Positions 7,096 to 9,559 of a stretch of 9,559 bases of DNA are shown here, one piece after another. The notes under the pieces were generated by a model. It did no database searches and was not told the DNA's origin. It was given only the letters and a program-made list of their open reading frames with translations. The translations under genes and the position numbers were made by a program. This DNA is from DATARH01 sp035504235. Lineage in GTDB: Bacteria; Pseudomonadota; Alphaproteobacteria; ATCC43930; CGMCC-115725. The DNA lies in the NCBI GenBank assembly GCA_035504235.1, contig DATJSH010000236.1:1-9559 (forward strand), written 5' to 3'. Numbering within the stretch: the stretch's first letter is position 1; the number at the start of each line of letters is the position of its first letter.

Positions 7096-8022
7096 TTACG
7101 GCCAGACATGCGGGCGAAGTCGCGTCTCACGTTCGGGCCCACCGTAGGTAGCGACGTGGGCAACCGTTTCCAATTCAGGGACGATACTATTCGCCAGGGC
7201 GGCAGGCTCGCGGCCCGGCGGAATCTCTCTGCTAATAACCGAGAAGCCCACCAATCGGGTCGGTCCGAAGCTGGTGGAGATTGCAACATCGGCGGCATCG
7301 CGTCCGCGCGCTATTACAATGCGGCCAATCCGCGGAATATTGTGGCGCGCGTCGAATGTATGCCAAGCCCCATCGAGATAAGCTTCGAACCAGGCGCTGA
7401 AGTCCATCGGCGCCGGATCTGGTGGCACGCCAATATCACCGAGATACCCGGTACAGTACCGGGCCGGAATATTCATGCAGCGGCAAAACGAAATCGCCAA
7501 ATGAGCGAAGTCTCGGCAAACGCCTCGGCGTCCGTCATGGGCTTCACGCGCCGTGCGCGTCGAGCATGCGTCCGAATAGCTAAAGGTGAGACGGTCGTGG
7601 ACGTAATCACAAATAGCTTGCACACGCGGCCAACCGGGGCATACGCCAGCAAAAGTTGACCAGGCTATATCCGACAAATGATCCGTATCGCAATATCGGC
7701 TGCCGAAAAGAAATTCGAGCGTGTCAGCGGGCAACTCGTCGACAAGAATTTGGGCTGCGGCCGGCACTAATATATCTTCCTGCCCAGCGTCGCGAATCGC
7801 CACTCGGTTCGACACGCGAAGTCTTCCCGCCGGCGCGACCAAGCGCGTACCGCGATTCCCGAAACGATCGATAAAGCTTCGTGAGGGTATAGGCGGGTCG
7901 AAAATCGCCGCGTCCGAGGCCTCTAGGTCGCCCTCTCGGCTGGGATGGACTTTGAGCATCAGCAGCATCGGGACAGCCGCTGGCGCCTCGAAGGCGATGT
8001 CGTAGCCGATTTCAATCCTCAT
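7096..8022 (-). CDS. Transglutaminase-like protein, second gene of the pair
   Basis: A 308-residue protein of the bacterial transglutaminase-like (COG1305-type) group, related to cysteine proteases and amide-bond enzymes. An N-terminal beta-rich region (about 1-95, MRIEIGYDIAF at the start) precedes the core domain. The nucleophile is Cys169 in GVCRDFAH, and the conserved segment WHTFDARHNIPRIGR provides Asp224. The position of the catalytic His in the neighbouring paralogue (HAW) is Ser209 here (DFSAW). His227 in DARH is close by. No signal peptide or membrane segment is seen. The start at 8022 follows AGGA at a good spacing and gives the usual N-terminus; the frame extends upstream to 8103, but that would overlap the previous gene without similarity. 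It lies 41 bases behind the first transglutaminase-like gene on the same strand and is probably co-transcribed. The substrate is unknown. Confidence 0.88.
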   Translation of the reverse strand: MRIEIGYDIAFEAPAAVPMLLMLKVHPSREGDLEASDAAIFDPPIPSRSFIDRFGNRGTRLVAPAGRLRVSNRVAIRDAGQEDILVPAAAQILVDELPADTLEFLFGSRYCDTDHLSDIAWSTFAGVCPGWPRVQAICDYVHDRLTFSYSDACSTRTAREAHDGRRGVCRDFAHLAISFCRCMNIPARYCTGYLGDIGVPPDPAPMDFSAWFEAYLDGAWHTFDARHNIPRIGRIVIARGRDAADVAISTSFGPTRLVGFSVISREIPPGREPAALANSIVPELETVAHVATYGGPERETRLRPHVWP

Positions 8023-8063
8023 AGGTGTTCCTGGGACGAGCAGAAGCGGTTTATAGCCCGGTC

Positions 8064-8966
8064 TCAGTTGAACTCCCGTGACGCAGCTCCGTTCCCATGG
8101 CAATTCACCTGAACCTCGACCGACATTCCAAGGCTGTCCTCCGCCTTTCCGAACCAGGAGCCGGAAAGCGGTACAGCTTGGCGGGGATCCCGCGCAACGG
8201 CGACCCGTATCAGATCACGCCCGCCGACAATGCCATTCGTTGGGTCAAACTCGACCCAGCCGGCGCCAGGCAAATAGACTTGGCACCACGCGTGCGTCGA
8301 GCCTCCTGCGATCGCTGATGGTGCGTCGCGAGATGGCACGTAAAGATAGCCCGAGGCAAATCGCGCGGCGAGCCCGAGCTCACGCGCCGCTTCTATCATT
8401 AACAGCGCTAGATCGCGGCAGCTTCCGCGACCAATCCGGAGCGTCAAAGCTGGCTCGTAAGTGCCTGCCTCGGAGCGACGCTCATAAGCGAAACTATCTT
8501 TGATTGCTGCCGTAAGGGTCATTAATAAAGCGCCGGTCTCATTCCGCCGGCCGCGGCGCAAGAACCGACGGACCCAACGTCGAACTTCATTATCCGGGTC
8601 GGTATACCTTCGTGCCCTGTAAGGCAGAAGATCGGGTTCTTCTCCGTCATCGTAGGAAAATGGGTACGTGGTTGCCCGGGGATCGATCAGCAAATCGGGG
8701 AGATTGGAGGATAGATGTTCCACGCGTACATTGCTCTCGAACCGCAGCTCTGATGCACGGCCCTCGAAAGCGGCAAGCATAACGCAATTGCCAAATACAT
8801 CGTGGGTCCAACGGATGTCCCTAGGTGCCGGTTCGATCGAAAGAGCCGCATCAAGCAGTTTCTGGTCAAAGCCCTCACGTGGTCGAAGCATCATGCGATG
8901 CTCGCCTAATAAAACCGGAGCTTTATAGCGATAGGTCGTAACGTGGCGGACCGAAAAAATCGGCAT
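8064..8966 (-). CDS. Transglutaminase-like protein with N-terminal Bact_transglu_N domain, first gene of the pair
   Basis: A 300-residue protein. Residues 1-85 match the bacterial transglutaminase-like N-terminal region (FSVRHVTTYRYKAPVLLGEH, then MMLRPR), which precedes a core domain at about 150-245. The full catalytic triad is present: Cys183 in GSCRDLALLM, His225 in STHAWCQVYL and Asp241 in WVEFDPTNG. It probably cleaves or remodels a peptide or amide bond. Members of this family often sit in operons with alpha-E (DUF403) and circularly permuted ATP-grasp proteins, but neither is in this window. The ATG at 8966 gives the standard family start; the upstream GAGACAGG is a weak ribosome binding site. 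The gene begins 50 bases after the tRNA-fMet gene on the same strand, with no clear terminator between. Confidence 0.92.
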   Translation of the reverse strand: MPIFSVRHVTTYRYKAPVLLGEHRMMLRPREGFDQKLLDAALSIEPAPRDIRWTHDVFGNCVMLAAFEGRASELRFESNVRVEHLSSNLPDLLIDPRATTYPFSYDDGEEPDLLPYRARRYTDPDNEVRRWVRRFLRRGRRNETGALLMTLTAAIKDSFAYERRSEAGTYEPALTLRIGRGSCRDLALLMIEAARELGLAARFASGYLYVPSRDAPSAIAGGSTHAWCQVYLPGAGWVEFDPTNGIVGGRDLIRVAVARDPRQAVPLSGSWFGKAEDSLGMSVEVQVNCHGNGAASREFN

Positions 8967-8971
8967 CCTGT

Positions 8972-9000
8972 CTCGTACCCACGCTCAAATTTTTCGTCAA
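8972..9000 (-). promoter_or_regulatory. Candidate promoter for the transglutaminase-like pair
   Basis: On the minus strand TTGACG (9000-8995) is followed after 17 bases by TACGAG (8977-8972). The -35 is close to consensus; the -10 matches TATAAT at only three of six positions. Transcription would start about at the A of the ATG at 8966, so the message would be leaderless or nearly so, in keeping with the weak ribosome binding site. Confidence 0.3.
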
Positions 9001-9016
9001 CTGGTTGGCACCATTA

Positions 9017-9093
<77 letters not shown>

Positions 9094-9100
9094 TCACCAA

Positions 9101-9116
9101 AGGCCCTGCAGGGCCT
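9101..9116. repeat. Sixteen-base perfect palindrome between 5S rRNA and tRNA-fMet
   Basis: AGGCCCTGCAGGGCCT is identical to its reverse complement. In the rRNA precursor it lies seven bases before the tRNA 5' end, so it may help processing or separate 5S from tRNA. On the minus strand TTTGG follows, too short for a terminator. Confidence 0.5.
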
Positions 9117-9153
9117 AACCCAGCTTCAAGAACAAGGGCAGGGCGGGCTGGCA

Positions 9154-9272
9154 GGCCTGGCGGCGACCTACTCTTCCGCGCCTTAAGACGCAGTACCATC
9201 GGCGCAGAGGGTTTTCACGGCCGAGTTCGGGATGGGATCGGGTGTTTTGCCCCTCGCTATGGCCACCAGGCC
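9154..9272 (-). rRNA. rrf: 5S ribosomal RNA
   Basis: On the minus strand the ends GGCCTGG and CCAGGCC form the closing helix, with about 119 bases in total. The interior has the hallmark CCCGATCCCATCCCGAACTC segment and GAAGAGTAGGTC near the 3' end. The exact ends are uncertain by a few bases. It lies between the 23S gene and tRNA-fMet. Confidence 0.95.
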
Positions 9273-9411
9273 GGCCAGACCGCCCTGTTTTAATTCTTGG
9301 GCCCCATCTGGGCGAAAAGCGAGTATGTGACGATCGATCGATCGTGTCTTCAAACCGAGAGGCCTTGCCGCCTCGGTAAAGTCTTGCTGGTACTTGCCGC
9401 TGAATGCGGCA
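9273..9411 (-). other. 23S-5S internal transcribed spacer
   Basis: About 139 bases between the 23S 3' end and 5S. It includes the perfect 16-base palindrome ACGATCGATCGATCGT (9330-9345). Sequence near the 23S end can fold into short stems typical of rRNA processing sites. No tRNA gene lies in it. Confidence 0.75.
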
Positions 9412-9559
9412 CTCAAGTGCGTCATCGAGCGATTAGTACCGGTCAGCTGCACAGGTTACCCTGCTTCCACCTCCGGCCTATCAACGTGGTCGTCTACCAC
9501 GGCTCTCGGCGAGACCTGGTTTTGAGGTGAGTTTCCCGCTTAGATGCGTTCAGCGGTTA
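9412..9559 (-). rRNA. rrl: 23S ribosomal RNA, 3' end (gene cut by window edge)
   Basis: On the minus strand the end of domain VI is present: GCGTTCAGCGG-side helix, GACGACCACGTTGATAGGCCGG, and GACCGGTACTAATCG. Placing the mature 3' end about 27 bases from the start of TACTAAT, as in E. coli, gives position 9412, uncertain by several bases. The 5' part of the gene lies beyond the window. Confidence 0.94.

Noticed and set aside
8023..8103. Longer start for the second transglutaminase-like gene
   Set aside because: It would overlap the upstream gene and adds no conserved residues; the ATG at 8022 has AGGA upstream and the normal family start.

Overview
The window looks like chromosomal DNA of a high-GC alphaproteobacterium. 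The strongest evidence is the right end. Read on the minus strand it gives the 3' end of a 23S rRNA gene, a complete 5S rRNA gene and an initiator tRNA-fMet, which is the usual order at the distal end of alphaproteobacterial rrn operons. The GC-rich codon use and the gene families present (GhrA-type reductase, CoxL-like molybdenum hydroxylase, class III cyclase of a rhizobial type, paired transglutaminase-like proteins) fit this. Genus cannot be decided from the sequence alone; Hyphomicrobiales or a related order is only a guess.

Layout, left to right. Bases 1-313 (+) are the C-terminal part of a D-2-hydroxyacid dehydrogenase of the GhrA type, followed by a hairpin and T-tract that probably ends its transcript. 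Bases 532-2880 (-) encode a 782-residue molybdopterin-binding subunit of the xanthine dehydrogenase/CO dehydrogenase superfamily. No FAD or 2Fe-2S partner gene lies beside it. Its upstream region (2881-3041) holds a GTGACC/GGTCAC palindrome and is shared with a divergent small ORF of unknown function (3042-3239, +). Bases 3240-3584 have no convincing gene but contain several inverted repeats and the leader of glgX. Bases 3585-5744 (+) are glgX, a glycogen debranching enzyme. Bases 5864-6949 (+) encode a class III adenylate/guanylate cyclase with three C-terminal W-F type repeats. Convergent to it, two transglutaminase-like genes (8064-8966, then 7096-8022, both -) form a likely two-gene operon. 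That operon starts only 50 bases behind the tRNA-fMet gene of the rRNA operon.

How the genes work together. There is no single pathway. GlgX acts in glycogen or maltodextrin breakdown, and the cyclase probably makes a cyclic nucleotide signal. The CoxL-like protein is a cytoplasmic or periplasm-associated molybdenum hydroxylase of unknown substrate. The two transglutaminase-like proteins probably act together on a peptide or amide substrate. In other bacteria such pairs sit with alpha-E and ATP-grasp proteins, but none is visible here.

I did not find a clearly new multi-gene system. The most interesting points are the cyclase with a substituted base-recognition residue and a repeat tail, the second transglutaminase-like protein with Ser where its neighbour has the catalytic His, the orphan CoxL-like gene with a Ser-Ser active-site loop, the structured non-coding stretch before glgX, and the tight joining of the transglutaminase genes to the end of the rRNA operon.
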